Assembly (NCBI GenBank): GCA_023105745.1
Contig: JALGQZ010000011.1
Span: 22,408,975-22,472,974, forward strand
Length of the DNA: 64,000 nt
Origin: Austropuccinia psidii
Taxonomy: Eukaryota; Basidiomycota; Pucciniomycetes; Pucciniales; Sphaerophragmiaceae
Direction of reading: 5' to 3'
This document shows positions 25,983 to 38,640 of the stretch, piece after piece (position 1 is the first letter of the stretch; each line of letters begins with the position of its first letter). Below the pieces are notes generated by a model. It saw nothing but the letters and a program-made list of their open reading frames with translations. It had not been told where the DNA came from and did no database searches. The translations under genes were made by a program, and so were the position numbers.

Positions 25983-27734
25983 TGTAAGGTTTGACTATGA
26001 AGCAATAAGAAAAAACTACTAATATTTTCCTTATTGTACTATTAATGTCCTAATTTGAATGCTGAATAATATTGAAAATAATTATTATAATTATGGCATA
26101 AAATAATAAAATAAAATGAATATATTAATATTTAATATTCAATATATTTATGATACTTTGTCACTGTTACCAACAAATAATAAAGGCATGGAGAGGTTTA
26201 TCCAATTATGAAAAACAATTTATAAAAATGATGTTACTAACATTAAAGTTATGTATTGATATAAATACTATCTCTATTGATAAAAGAATTATTAAGTATA
26301 ATAATAAAGAGAAAAAAATTTAAAAAGAAAGATAACCTAGTTTTAACACTTAATATAATAATTTTGAATGAATTTATGCCTAAGAATATCAATTCCATTC
26401 ATTTAAATTGTATTTACAATAATAAATAGAGAGGATTACAAATTTGACTATTTTATCATGGAATTGAAGATTTTTGAGAGAATTTAACAAAATAACAAAA
26501 TATTGGATTAATCACATCAAAGCTGGTTATTACTACAAGTCTGATCTTTTTTTCTTCAATAAGATAATAGTTTTATATATAAAGAATAAATAAACTACCT
26601 TTTTATCAGATTTTTTTAGTGTTTTTGATGTGTCTGAGGGGGAAATAGAGGAAAAGGATCTCTATTTATAGTGCAATCCTCCCTTCTAGAGCCTATAAGG
26701 CCTCTAGTAGATGTTTACTGATGGTATCCACTGGAATTGATCAGTACTTCAAGGCTTGGTGATGATTACATGATAACCAAACCTTCTAATCTCAATATTA
26801 CATCATTATTTAGATTTATCACTATGCCTCTAAGTTTGCTGACATAATAGGCTTTAAAAAGATCTGAAAAAAATTATTTTATTAGTATTCACCAGCTCTA
26901 CCACTTATATGACTGCTAAACTTAAAATAAGATTACATTGTGTGAACATGAATGATAATTTTTAAGCTTTAACTTTAATCATTGATAGCTTTTGTATTAT
27001 TCAAGCTAAAGCCATTCAAGGAGTGATTTATTATATCTTGGCATGTCCTTACCAAGCTTCAAATATAATTATATTACATAATCAAAACTCTATTTTTGAT
27101 GATTTTTCTTGTAGCTCCTCTTTTCTGTCAAGCTTTACTATTTTCAACTTCAAACCATGATTTCAGGGGGTTATACCTTGAATATAATGATGAAAACTTA
27201 ATCATTCTTCACATATGAGCTATTATGATCTGAATATTCACTTTATTATAAGTTCAGACCACTTTTAAATTAAATTGGTCAACAGCTATTGTTATTTTTC
27301 TCAATAAACCCTTGTAGGCTACAACCTTGCTTATATCTTGTCAAATAAAGCTTATATCTGTATTGTAACAAATATATCTTAGTAAATTTATTTTTTTATT
27401 AACTCTTTATAATTCATAGCTCAAGATATATGAGCTAAAAACCATTAATATATGTGCTGATCACAAAAGTGCATATATTCAGGTTATCTCAGTAATTATT
27501 GACTCTCTAGATATGACATAATGATTTTATATGTGTAGTTTTTGATGGGAAATTCAAAGTTGTAATTAATTGTACATATTTATTCATTTTTTTTCTTATA
27601 TAATCAATATTTTATGCCTTTTTATGGCATTTTTACTTATTAAGATAATAATTTCAATTCTTATTTTTGAGATAAGTATTGTAAAGTTGTTTTGTGACCT
27701 TATCAAATATGTGTTCATATACCAAAATCTCAAA
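25983..27734 (-). repeat. 5' LTR of element D (about 1.75 kb)
   Basis: It ends on the minus strand with TAGTCAAACCTTACA directly before the primer-binding site. It begins near 27734, where GTGACCTTAT and the ATATGTG block match the first 60 bp of the element C LTR, although the terminal TGTGAGCC is degraded. It keeps a minus-strand ACTATAAATAGAG promoter core near 26660. It is clearly diverged from the 3' LTR, so D is old. Confidence 0.8.
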
Positions 27735-27859
27735 AGATATATTAAGCTGTATTGAGATTAATATTTTTAATTCAAAATATGTTGAATTCTACAATTCAAA
27801 ATGAAGAATTAAAGTTGAATTTCACTTCAAATTTTTCATGTTTTGCTTCAAATCATTAA

Positions 27860-28760
27860 ATTTATCAGTTAATATTATCTTTTAATTTCAATAGTTATTT
27901 TATCTAGTCATAATAAAAATAAATATAACTAGTTTGTGTGAAATAGTAATTATATCAGATGAAAGTATTTTCAAGGAAAATAAAATTTATATTTTTCAAT
28001 GGAAAAAATATCTAATAATCAATTTAAAGTATCAGAAATAATTAATTTTTTTAATTTTCACACCTAAATTGGTGTAAAAGATTATTTAAAGGGTCTATTC
28101 AGTTCATAAACTTAAGAATATATATGTATAATATTTTTGCAAACAATAGTCGATAGAAAAATATGATTTATATTTTTTGTAAGAAAGAAAATATTTTATT
28201 ATTGCTTGAGATTATCAAAAATAATTATCTTATTCAATTTTCATTCTTAGAACCATTTTAAAGAGAGTTAGGAGGGTTTTTATATACAGAAATCTGAGCT
28301 ATGTAAGTCTTATATTTTTACAAAAAATTTCCAAGAAAAAATATGATTTATATTTTTCAGTGAGCAAAGATGTTCAACTGTTGATGAAATTATTAAAGAT
28401 AATTATTTTCAAAAGCTAATCATTCCCAAAAAGGGCTTTTATCAAGAATTTATATGTAGGTTGTTTGAAAAAAAGCAAAATATATAGCTCATATATATAT
28501 TTGTAAAAAATATTCAAGAAAAATATGATTTACTGATTTATATTTCCAATCAAATTAAATACTTAATTATTAATGAAAACTATAGAGAAATTAAAATAAT
28601 TGATTTTCACACCAGTTTGGGTGAGAAAGAAGATTGGAAAAGCTTTAAGCCTTTTTATTCTTTTTTCCAAAACAAAATTGAATAGAAAATATATGATTTA
28701 TATATCTTTTAAGGGTAATTTTAATCAAATTATAAATATAAATTATATATAAAGTTAAGA
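27860..28760. repeat. Degenerate ~180-bp tandem repeat, about five units
   Basis: The motif ATATGATTTATAT with flanking AAGAAA and TTTTTC recurs at about 27981, 28161, 28341, 28523 and 28691, i.e. at spacings of 180, 180, 182 and 168. Other blocks recur in phase, such as TTTTCACACC(T/A) with TTGGTGT/TTGGGTG and AATAATT(A/G)ATTTTC. The units are diverged. It lies in the inferred leader of element G. No coding potential is seen. Confidence 0.7.
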
Positions 28761-28989
28761 ACATTAGAAACAGAAATATATTATATATATGTTCTTAATA
28801 AATATAATATATTTTTTCTATGATATATGTTTCTAAAAAAAAAACTAAAAAATTTGGTACTAGTAAAAAACTTGAAATCACTGATCTTTAGGGTGTAAAA
28901 ATAGCTAAAACAAGTCCAAATAACCTTAAACCACCCTCAGGTAATCTAACAACTGTCCAAGATAAGCTTAAACACTTGAAGGCCCCAAA

Positions 28990-30763
28990 AGTTTCAGGAT
29001 TCCTCCATGATGTAGTAAGAAAAGGCCATAACTATGAGTTTGATACAAAATTAATAGTTAAAAAAACTTCAAAAGGATTTACTATATTAATAAAGTGGTG
29101 ATTAATCTATTGAAAGCTATGTTTGCACTGATTATAAGCTGGGTTACTATAATAATAACTAATATAATTAATCCTATAGCTATATCTTGTTAATTGTATA
29201 ATCACTTCTATTTTTGACAGATTTACCACAGAAGAATTCCCCAAAAAAGATAGGTTCTTATTTTGGTTAGGAGACGACCTCCTTTTATCTTATTCAAAAA
29301 TAGTGAAATTTCTCACTTCTTTCACTTATTTGTGGTCCCATAGATTCAAAAAATTCTTCTAATGAGCTGAAATGTGGTTTTGGGACCACAAGTTTCCATT
29401 TTACCCCATACAAGGTGAAAAAACATTTTCTACAGACCCTCCATACTTTTTCTTGTGCTTCTGAAATTTCGGAAGCTCTAAATTATATTTCTTGGGGCCT
29501 CTGATTATTAAGGTTATGATGAATAAAATCTTTATAATATTAGGTTATTCACACCTTGACGCAAATGGGTGTTGTTTTTTGGGAAATTAAATTTTCATTT
29601 GGGTAGCAAAATCCCTGTGAGAAAGCATCATTTATAGAAATACTCCAAAGTGGTCATGGGGTAAAGTGATAAACTGACCTCCCAGACAACCCCCAGGGTT
29701 TTCCCAGTGACCAAAAAATTCCTGTATTTTCATGAGAAACAAGAAAATCTATCAGTCCTGGAATAAATATTTGAGTATCTCAGAAACTTAGCTCCATTGA
29801 GAAATAAATCCCCCTATTTTGAATAGCTTTTCTGACTAATAATTTAATTTTATGGGAAATTATCCCATAATATCACCCTGTATAGGCAATTTAGGTTATT
29901 TATTATGCAAAATATTAGCTATCAACTTACAAAACGCCGTTCGGTGGCTTTGAAACCTCATAATTCTATGGTCTGGGATAGTATCCCACAATACCACTTG
30001 GTATGGAATAATAACATGAAATACTCAATAAATTTGAAATTTTGTAAGATACAGAGCTCAAAGCTTTAGTAAATAGTGCACTCTACAGGGTTTTTATACT
30101 TGGGACCCACTTTGGGTGAATTATGTCCAATTTATACAGGCTCAAAGTATTTTTCTTTCTTTGAGAGAAAAGTACCAATAACTTTTAATATGTGTAAGAT
30201 ACAGGAGTAAGGGTTTAATTTTTATTTATTCCTACTTTTGCCCTTTCAAAAAAAATTCTACTTAATAGGTCTCCGATTAAAACTTTGTAAGCTATATTAG
30301 AGGTAAAAAATGGTAGCATTTTTCCAGGCTTGGAAAATAGTATTTTTGTGGTACTTTCTGATTCAGTCGTGCTAAATTCTTTTGAATAGTACTATTGGAT
30401 AGCGTTAATTGATACCTTTCATAAGAGACTGCACTTTGTAGGCCTTTGATCCAAACTCTAGATTTTATCTGAGAGATAAAGATTAATTTTTATGCTCAGA
30501 AAGAGCTTACAACCCCAATAACTTGGGTAATTATTATTTTTTGTCAGAAGAATAGCTCTTTATGAAAAGGGAATGTTTCCCCTTTCAGATGGTTACATGT
30601 ACAGGCTAACATTGTTAGCTTCTTCCCTTTGCTTTTATGGCCTTATTTTACCTTTATTTGGTTGAAGAAAGGTTAAAGGTGTGTATTTCACTCCTTGTTA
30701 TGTACCACGTTTCTGTTCCTTTTTAATTTAAGCTTGTGTTCTGGTTTTGAGTCACATGATGGA
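28990..30763 (-). repeat. Probable 5' LTR of element G
   Basis: It is the longer of the two diverged direct repeats. The shared part runs from about 29295 to 30763, and the lower boundary is set by a primer-site-like block (minus-strand TTTTGGGGCC at 28981-28990). Length would be about 1.77 kb, similar to the other LTRs in the window. It contains no gene. Confidence 0.5.
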
Positions 30764-33660
30764 AAGAATCTTGAATAATTCTTCTTTAATTTTGAATAAA
30801 TTTTTAGATTGATAGATTTAAGTTGAAATAGGTGAAAAAAAATTTCTTTTAGTTTTCAATTGTTATCAAAATTTATAATTTATACTAATTTCGCTCAATA
30901 TTTGTAAATTCACAGCCTAGGTCCTTAATCAGCTCAAAACGGCTACTTTTTCTCATCTAAATTTAAATTATTATGTGTATGATGATATTAAGATAGTCCA
31001 TATTTTAAATTTGGTCTAATTTTCAAGCCTTATTTATAAAATATCATCTTAGTAAATCTAAGCATTTTTTTATAAATCTGTAATTCTATTAAGCTTTTAT
31101 GAAAGCTGAACATTACTAAATATATTACTTCTATTTCAAAAAAAAAACAGCTAAGATTTTTTAAATTTTGAATTAAAACTTTATGAATTTTTTCTTGATA
31201 ATCAATCAGAAGAAAAAAAACAATAAAAAATGGCTTTGATTCTCTAAATAATGTTTTTTCTTAAGAATATTATTGTTTTTATATTATTTTATAGCTATCC
31301 TCAATGCAGTAATACTTTCATTTATTCTTTTTTTAAATTTTTTCAATAAATTATGTCTTCAGTAAAGACATTAAAGTCTAAAATTAATTATCATTTTTGT
31401 GACATATTAAATTATATTTCAACACTATTAGAGTAAAACATTAAATAATGATTTTTAATAATTCAAATTATATGAATTGAAAAATATCTAATATATTATA
31501 TACCAACAAATTTGTAAAGCCTCGTTGTTGATTAAACTATTTTTGGCTAATACAATAAGAATGACTAAATATAACTGGTCATTATTTGCCTTTTCTTTTG
31601 CTTCTTTCCTCTATATCTTATTTGTTAGATCTGAGATCTTGCCACACAATGTCATTTTCCTCTTCTTTCTAATTCCAAAACTGTATTGGAATCATGAAAT
31701 TTATTATAATATTGTGGCAGCCACTACTAGGGGTACAGGGCTTTCAAACTTGAACCCACTCAAATTCACTAGAATTAGAAATTAACCTTGTTTATGAAAA
31801 TCCATATTATAAGTATTTATTTGGAACACTCAATACAATTTATAGTTACCAAATAAAGCCTTTAACTTCGTTTTTTATGGAACGTGCGCCAATTCTTCAT
31901 TATTTGGCTGTGGCACCACTCAGCCTGGCCTGTACCACTTATTGATCCACATCAACACTACATCCCAATCCTTTCCCCTGTCCTCTACAGGTTATGGGAG
32001 CTTTCTTGCTTTAACCAAATGATAATCAAATTCTCATTCTATACCTTGAACCCTTTCTAGGGATAAGAAAAATCCTCTTTCCTATTTTTTTGGGAAACCC
32101 ATCCATTTGCACTTGACTTCCCACTTTCATCAGGACAAATTGCAATTTTTTACCATCATTTTACATTCAATTTCCCATGTCTTTTGAAATATTTGTTTCT
32201 TATCTTAATTATCTTACCTTGATTGATAGGTATTTTCATTTAATTTTTTTACCAATTGATATTTTAAAATTCTTTTGCCCATTTGTGACTGTTTTGTAGG
32301 ATGTTTTTAATTTTCTTTTTGCTAAACATCCCACTGGAATTTGGAGGATCATAAGATGTGTATTTTCTATGCCTCAAAACCTTAACTTTTTCCAGGATAA
32401 TAATTTCTTTTTTACCCTTTCTACCAATTTGTAATTAGATTAGCTCAAATCTAATACCACCTTGGATTATACAAACAAAAATGGCCAATGATTTCAAATA
32501 TTCCTCTTGTCACTTCCTTTTTGGTAGACAACTTAAATTCCATACTGTCTCTGGCCCCAAATCCAGTCCCTTGTTGTTTGGAATGTCTCAATACCATTAT
32601 TTATTACCTCTTCAAACTTATTTTATTATCTTTTTTTATTTAATACTGCACTGAAACCAAGCCCAAGTACTATATCCCAGCCATATCCAAATTTTCATTT
32701 TTCTTCCCTGCCAAGATTTTTTAAAATCCAGCCAAACTTTTGTTTATATAATTGGGAATCTTATTATTGGCTCAAATAATAATTTTGAACTCTCCCAACT
32801 TCTAAATCAGTATCTCTGAATCCATCCATTGAGACTATGTCTGATTACAAGGTTATTTTACTCAAACTCCTTGAAATAATGAAAATATCCTCAATCCTTA
32901 TACCAGTTAATTATCAAAAAAATAAAAATTATATCTCTTCCTATTACACAAAAAAAATTAAAACCTTTTACCCAACAAATGAAAACAGAGCCAAAAAAAA
33001 TTTGGTTGTTGACAACAAAAACCTAGGCTCATTACCACATAACAATTCAGACCATGTTTTTGAAATCCACTAGGACCCTTTCAAATACCTTACAAACACT
33101 ATTTTAGATATGGATTCACTACTTATTTCAAATGGAATTGTGACTATGATTACAGTAATGGAAGAAAATATTATTACTTAAATTTTGATGGTTGTGGACA
33201 CTACACCACCAGGTGGTATTATATTGTGTCTCTAGAAATTTATTACTAGCCCATCTCCCTCATTTCTGGTGTTTTACTAAAGGGGAAGGTAACCTTTTCC
33301 TAAATTTTCTATATTTCTCCTACCATTTTTGAAACATACAACACCCAGCCTTTTTGAAGTTTCTGACCAAAGGGGTGGGCATGATTCTTAGTTTTGTTGG
33401 TACTTTTCCAGAGGGGTGGGTGTTATGGCATGTGGTCCAATTCTGTTGCATAACTAATCCTTTCCTGTGCCTCTTAGTAATCCACATCAAAGTTACATTT
33501 TGATCCTCTTTCCTGGTCTCTACATCCTTATACTGGCTGGATCCACCAAATGGAGTATTTGATTCCCCAATATTTAGCTTCAAGAGCACCTAGAATCCAA
33601 ACACCTCCTGTAAAGTCCCTGTACAGCTCCCTGCCATAAGTATTCAAACAAAAAAAACAG
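30764..33660. other. Non-genic, repeat-like sequence with no recognised gene
   Basis: The stretch is AT-rich and holds only short ORFs (31525-31785 plus, 32837-33073 plus, 33320-33589 minus) without recognisable domains. Two segments, near 31925-31985 and 33455-33520, resemble each other (GATCCACATCA and CCTCTACA-like blocks). Their minus-strand translations also match (LMWINKWYRPG and LMWITKRHRKG). This suggests a decayed coding repeat on the minus strand. I cannot name the family. Confidence 0.4.
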
Positions 33661-36600
33661 GCAGGTTTCACTATATATTTTTTTCTGAGAAGCAAAAAAA
33701 AATTTCATGGGAAAAAGGTACTCAATGTGTCACAGCAGAAAAAAAAAAAGAAACTTTTTTTTTTTTCAATTAAGAAAACATAGAAAGAAAATTTTTTATA
33801 AAATAAAAACATTATTTTTTTTTAAAAAAAAAAAATAAAAATAAAAATAAAAATAAACAATTTTTTTGTTTTTTTTTTTTCTTTAAAAAAAAAAAAAATT
33901 AGATTTTCAAAAAAAAAAATTATAAAAAAAAAAAAAAAACTTTTAATAATTATTATTATAAAAATTATATCTTGAGAAAAAATTAAAAAAAAAAATTATT
34001 TTATGAGAATTAACTTTATTGATCAAGAACCATTTCCATTTTTCCTTTAATGGAAAGGAGTAAATGTTTTAATATATTATGAGGGAAATTTTCCCATGAT
34101 TATTGAATTGTCACCTACAGTTTTTCAACTTTTTGGGGTTGATAAAATTTTGAGATTTCCCCCCTTCCTAATCTTCCAAAAATTTTATCTTAGGTTGAGG
34201 CAAGGTTAGTTTTCTGGTCAAACTATCTGAGTGTTTTCATGTAAATGTCCTCATTTGTTTCTAATTCTAGCTGTGTGAATTTTGAGGAATTTTCTTCCAT
34301 TAGAATCATAAAATTTAATCTCATTACCAAATTCAAAGTTTTCATTTGATCAAAGAATTGTTGGAGTTCTGGTTTTTAAACTTGGAATATATTTTTTCCT
34401 GAGGTCATTACCCCTTCTAGGAAGTAAATCTGAAATTGTTCAGCTGCACAAAAAACCCCTAGACCATGACTTATTTATGGTAATATTTTCAAGTAGCCAC
34501 TTCTCCTATGGTATGTGCCAAAATCTGACTTGGTCAAGTATTTTCCCTAGTTTGAATTCTTGTTCATCCGTAAAGATAACCCTTTCCCAGTGAAAATGGG
34601 CTTGAAAGTCTTGAGGTAAGAGGTAAGGATTTCTTAGTGCAATTCAGAAGGCCTTAACTGGCTTCTGTATTTTGAATTGAATGTTCTTCATGGAAAAATT
34701 CTTTTTCATCAGGTTAGTTACCTGGGAAATGTTAAAATTCTGGCAGAAAGTTATAATGAATCTTAGCTATTTAAAGTCATGTTTGTTAAATGTGGTTGAC
34801 TAACCCAATTTAATCTTGGTGTGGAATGTGACAATATTCTTAAATCTAGACACTTTAATGTATACAGTGGTAAGAGGAATTCAAGTCAATTCAGAAACCA
34901 CTTCAAAACAATAACCTCACCTTTTGAATTTTAAAAGGTTTTCCTCATTTTTTGACATCTTTAAAAGGTATTATCTATTTAATTTTCAAGTAAAAAATTA
35001 AGAAATTTAAAAATCTTAATCACATTGACTGAACTTGAAAAACATAAACACTAATAAATTGTTTTTATTTTTTTTAAAAAAAAAACACTAATAAAAGACA
35101 CATTTTGAAGGTCTTTTTTTTAATAGTTAAATTAATAATTATTTGAATATTTCTGAAAAGACAATAGGTTTAGTGATCAAAATGATGGAATTTGAGAAAA
35201 ATTTAAATAGATTCAATGTGGTTCAGACAATAGGATGGTAGAGCATATGCCTACTGTGTGAAGCCATTTATGCACACAGGAAAGGTAACTGTACTGTTCA
35301 AATAGATCAATATTTAGAAGAACTTCCCTCCTTGGACAAGGGCTGGTAGATTATCACATATATCAGCCCCTCTTCCTCCCCCTGGAGACTTTTTCCAAAG
35401 CTGATTAATATTTATGATTTATTACTTAATAATATTTGATTATTACTCTTAAGATATTATATTTTTCAATTATTAAGTTAGTATTATCCTTTCCTCACCA
35501 GTTCAGTGGAGTTTTGGTGGCCATATCCTTATTAAACCCCCTCTTTTTTTTTCTGACAGTTTGAAACAGTGGAATTGGAATTTTTTTTGGTTTTCTCCTA
35601 AACCTCTTTTGTTTTGTTTTTTTTATTACTAAATTTTATTTAAATTAAATTTTATATCTTCTCTTATTATTAATACTAATTATTTCTTATAATAACTAAG
35701 TGTTCTTTTTTTTTTAATTTATTCTGAGACCTCTGAAAGTGAGTTCAATTTTCTGAGTGCTAGGCTCTCTTCAATTAGAAGAGCCTATTTGATAACTACT
35801 TTAAATATTATAGTTTATATTATTCAAAGAATTATGATCCCTTTTATTTAATTCAAATCTCAATTTTGAGACTTGACTCATAAATTTTTTGTTTATTAAA
35901 AAGGAAAATATTCAGATGTTTTTTTTTTTTTGTGTACTTTATGAATTAACTGAGGAATTTATTTTAATAATTTTTTTTTTTTTTAAATCACTTTAATAAT
36001 TTTCTTCAATTTTACATATTTGTTAGTTTATATTCAGATTTTCCATAAAAAAAAAAAAAAAGATCTTTTGAATCACTCAATTGATGTTTTTTTTTTTACT
36101 TTTATTTTGATTTTAATTATTATCAATATTTATTTACTATTCAATTTTAAATTAATAGAGAAATAACTTGATTAAATTAATTCCAATATTGTTAAAATTA
36201 AACCAATTTAAGATTTAATAAACCTTTTTTGAATAGTTCAAAAATATTAATTTTTTAAAAAAAAAAAAATATAATAATATGTTAATTTTTTTTTTTTTTT
36301 TTTTTGAAAATTCCTCCTATTTTATGTAATTTATTTAAAATTTAATAAATAAATAAAAAAAATCTTTTAATTTCATCAAAAAAAGAATTTTTAATAATTC
36401 AGAATTAAAAAGAAAAATTAAAATTAATCTATTTTTAAATTAAAGTTTTAAAAGAATTAGTCTTTTAAGATTTCATTAAATTAATTTTATTAATAATTCA
36501 TTATTTTAAATAATTGTTTCTTTTGTAAATTTTTTTTTGATTTTTTTTTTTTTATTTTGAAATAATGAGATCAAATTAAAAAAAAAAAAACTTTTTTTTG

Positions 36601-36708
36601 ATTTAAAATACTTTATAAAACTTTTTTTTTTTTTTTAAAAAATTTTAATTTTAATTTTTCCTTAAATCTAAGATCAATTTAATTAATTATTTTTTTTTAA
36701 TTTCTTCA

Positions 36709-36751
<43 letters not shown>

Positions 36752-36796
36752 AATCAAATCAAATCAAATTAAATTCTTTGGTAATTTTTTTTTTTT

Positions 36797-36835
<39 letters not shown>

Positions 36836-37051
36836 ACTCTTTTATTATTTTAAGAAATTTTTCTTCAAAAATTAAAATTTTAATTTATCAAAAAAAAAAA
36901 AAAAAAAAAATTCATTTAAAATTAATTAATTTCTAAATGAATTTTTTTTTAAAACAATTTTTTTTTTTTTTTTGATTAAAGTTTAGTTTTTTTTTTTTTT
37001 TTTTTTTAAAAAAAAAAGATGATTAATTAATTAATTTATTAAGTTTTTTTC

Positions 37052-37091
<40 letters not shown>

Positions 37092-37480
37092 AAATTTTTT
37101 CTAAATGTTTTATTTTAATTATTAATGATTTTCTTTTTAAATTTTAATTTAAGAATTATTTTTTTTTTGATTTTAATTTTAATTTTGAAATTAATTTTAA
37201 TTTTTTTTTATATATAAATTTAACTTTAATTAAAATTAAAAAAAAGGATTTTTTTTTTTTATGATTAAAGGTTTTTTTAGAAAAAAAAAAAAAAACAATT
37301 TTTAAGTTTAAGTTTAAATTTAAATTTTATTTAAAAATTAAATAAATTTTTTTTTTTTTTAATTTGTTTTTTCAAAAAAAAAAAAATAATTGTGTTTTAT
37401 GTTTTTTTAATAAAATAAAATTTATTTTTGTATCTTTTAATAATGAATGATCCTAAAATCATTTAAATAATTTCCTTTTT
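33661..37480. repeat. Extreme A/T low-complexity block (poly-A and poly-T runs)
   Basis: From 33.7 kb, and most strongly at 35.9-37.4 kb, the sequence is mostly uninterrupted runs of A or T. Many exceed 15 bases and alternate between strands, with short tandem bits such as AAATC. A less biased stretch at 34.0-35.8 kb shows nothing I recognise apart from a weak tRNA-like segment near 35231. Long homopolymers are also prone to assembly error. Confidence 0.85.
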
Positions 37481-37739
37481 TAACATATTTTGGGAATTTT
37501 ATTTATCATTTTAAATCCATTTAAGGAATTGTCATTGTCAGGAAATACAATTTGAGGAGCACTTGACTCTATGTAAAAACAAATAATTATAAAACAAAGC
37601 AAGGTTTTTAGGGATATTCCAAATTGAATGAAACAAATTCTTTACCCTAGTCCATTAAATATTCATGGAAATCTCCAATAGAAGCCAAGAAGACATTTGA
37701 AGCTTAAAAATGAAGGAGAAAGTTAGGGTTAAATTTTAT

Positions 37740-38640
37740 TTAATAGGTCATGGGAGCTCATATGAAACAATGGGGAACTTATTCAACATTGAAAAGGCAA
37801 AATCTTAAAGTGTATCACAAGAGGTAGTTCACAAAATCTTATTATGCTTGCATGATTTAACTATAAGGTAAGATTTGAGTTTCATTTTGAATTATTCAGA
37901 ATCTAATGCAGTGGTTTGCAATCAGACTTCTAGCTGTGGATAGTGATGCTGAGTGGAATTTGATAAGAGATTCTTTTAAGTGCAGACAAGTAATGATGAA
38001 CATAATTGGTGCAATAGAGGGCACACATATTCCCATAATTCCATATCTAAACAATGAGTGAAATTTGTATTTCAATCATAAGGGTTGGCATTCAATATTA
38101 TTTTAATTTATTTTTAATGGTGAAGGGAATTTCAGAAATGTAAGCAAAAGTTTGAATAGATATTATAATATTAAATAAATTTTTATAAATTTTTTATAGT
38201 TTTTTGGAGTACTAACAGGTTTGGTACATGATAGTAGACTTTTTTGCAAGTCTCAGATTGGGGGGGACTTATTGAATGGAATAGCACAATTCCCTCAGGA
38301 CTGTTTACTCATTGGGAATTCTGGATATTTGTTCAAGGTGCCAATACTCACACCATCAAAAAATGTGAGGAATGAAGAACATCAAATCTTCAATAACATC
38401 CACTCCTCAACATGATAAGCATGGGATTGTTTTTGGGGAAAATCTTAGAGACATTAATTACTAATAACAAAATATTTAGGTATAATGGTTGTTGAACATG
38501 CTTTTGGGATATTAAAAAATAGATTTTGATTCTTGTTATCACCTCAGGAAACTCTTCCAATAAATAAAGGTAAGGTGAACATTACATGCATGATTCTACA
38601 TAACATTCTGAATAGTAAAAATACATAGTTGGATTTCAAA
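37740..38640 (+). pseudogene. HARBI1-like (PIF/Harbinger) transposase remnant
   Basis: Translations in shifting frames give the order of a Harbinger nuclease. First comes SYETMGNLFNI and an SxSQEVVHKIL segment. Then GAIEGTHIPI, where the family has GxIDGTHI, so the first catalytic Asp reads as Glu. Then NHKGWHSI, LVHDSRLF, LLIGNSGY (family GDSGY, second Asp reads as Asn), and VEHAFGILKNRF with the Glu-containing third motif. A GT-AG gap at about 38136-38199 could be an intron. Stops and frameshifts occur throughout, and no terminal repeats were found. The family assignment is solid from motif order; activity is excluded. Confidence 0.78.

Larger units (their letters stand above)
12254..27734 (-). 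mobile_element. Element D: old Ty3/Gypsy retrotransposon, minus strand, carrying two later insertions
   Basis: LTRs at 12254-14044 (3' LTR) and 25983-27734 (5' LTR) flank a minus-strand gag-pol remnant. Its LTRs and proteins resemble those of element C, but every enzyme has lost a key residue and frameshifts are common. A solo LTR (14387-16298) splits the C-terminal pol region and a Mutator-like transposon (22086-25535) splits the leader before gag. Both insertions have clear target-site duplications, so they are younger than D. The D target site is unclear: flanks GGATA and AGATA match in four of five bases. Confidence 0.88.
8273..30763 (-). mobile_element. Element G: gag-only LTR retroelement remnant, interrupted by element D
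   Basis: I infer this element from two diverged direct repeats, 8273-9433 and about 28990-30763. They share, for example, the GGGACCACAAGTT region, the TATTTTGAATAGCTTT region and the GAGTCACA end, and they flank a minus-strand gag remnant (9434-11940). Next to the upper repeat, at 28981-28987, is a minus-strand TGGGGCC that resembles the primer-binding sites of the other elements. Next to the lower repeat the minus strand reads GGAGGTAGG, like a polypurine tract. Element A interrupts its 3' LTR and element D its leader. No protease, RT or integrase is visible in what remains. The boundaries and the assignment are inference. Confidence 0.5.

Noticed and set aside
31525..31785. 86-codon hydrophobic plus ORF, membrane-protein-like
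   Set aside because: AT-rich DNA read in a T-rich frame gives hydrophobic peptides by chance. No homologous block, splice context or family was recognised.
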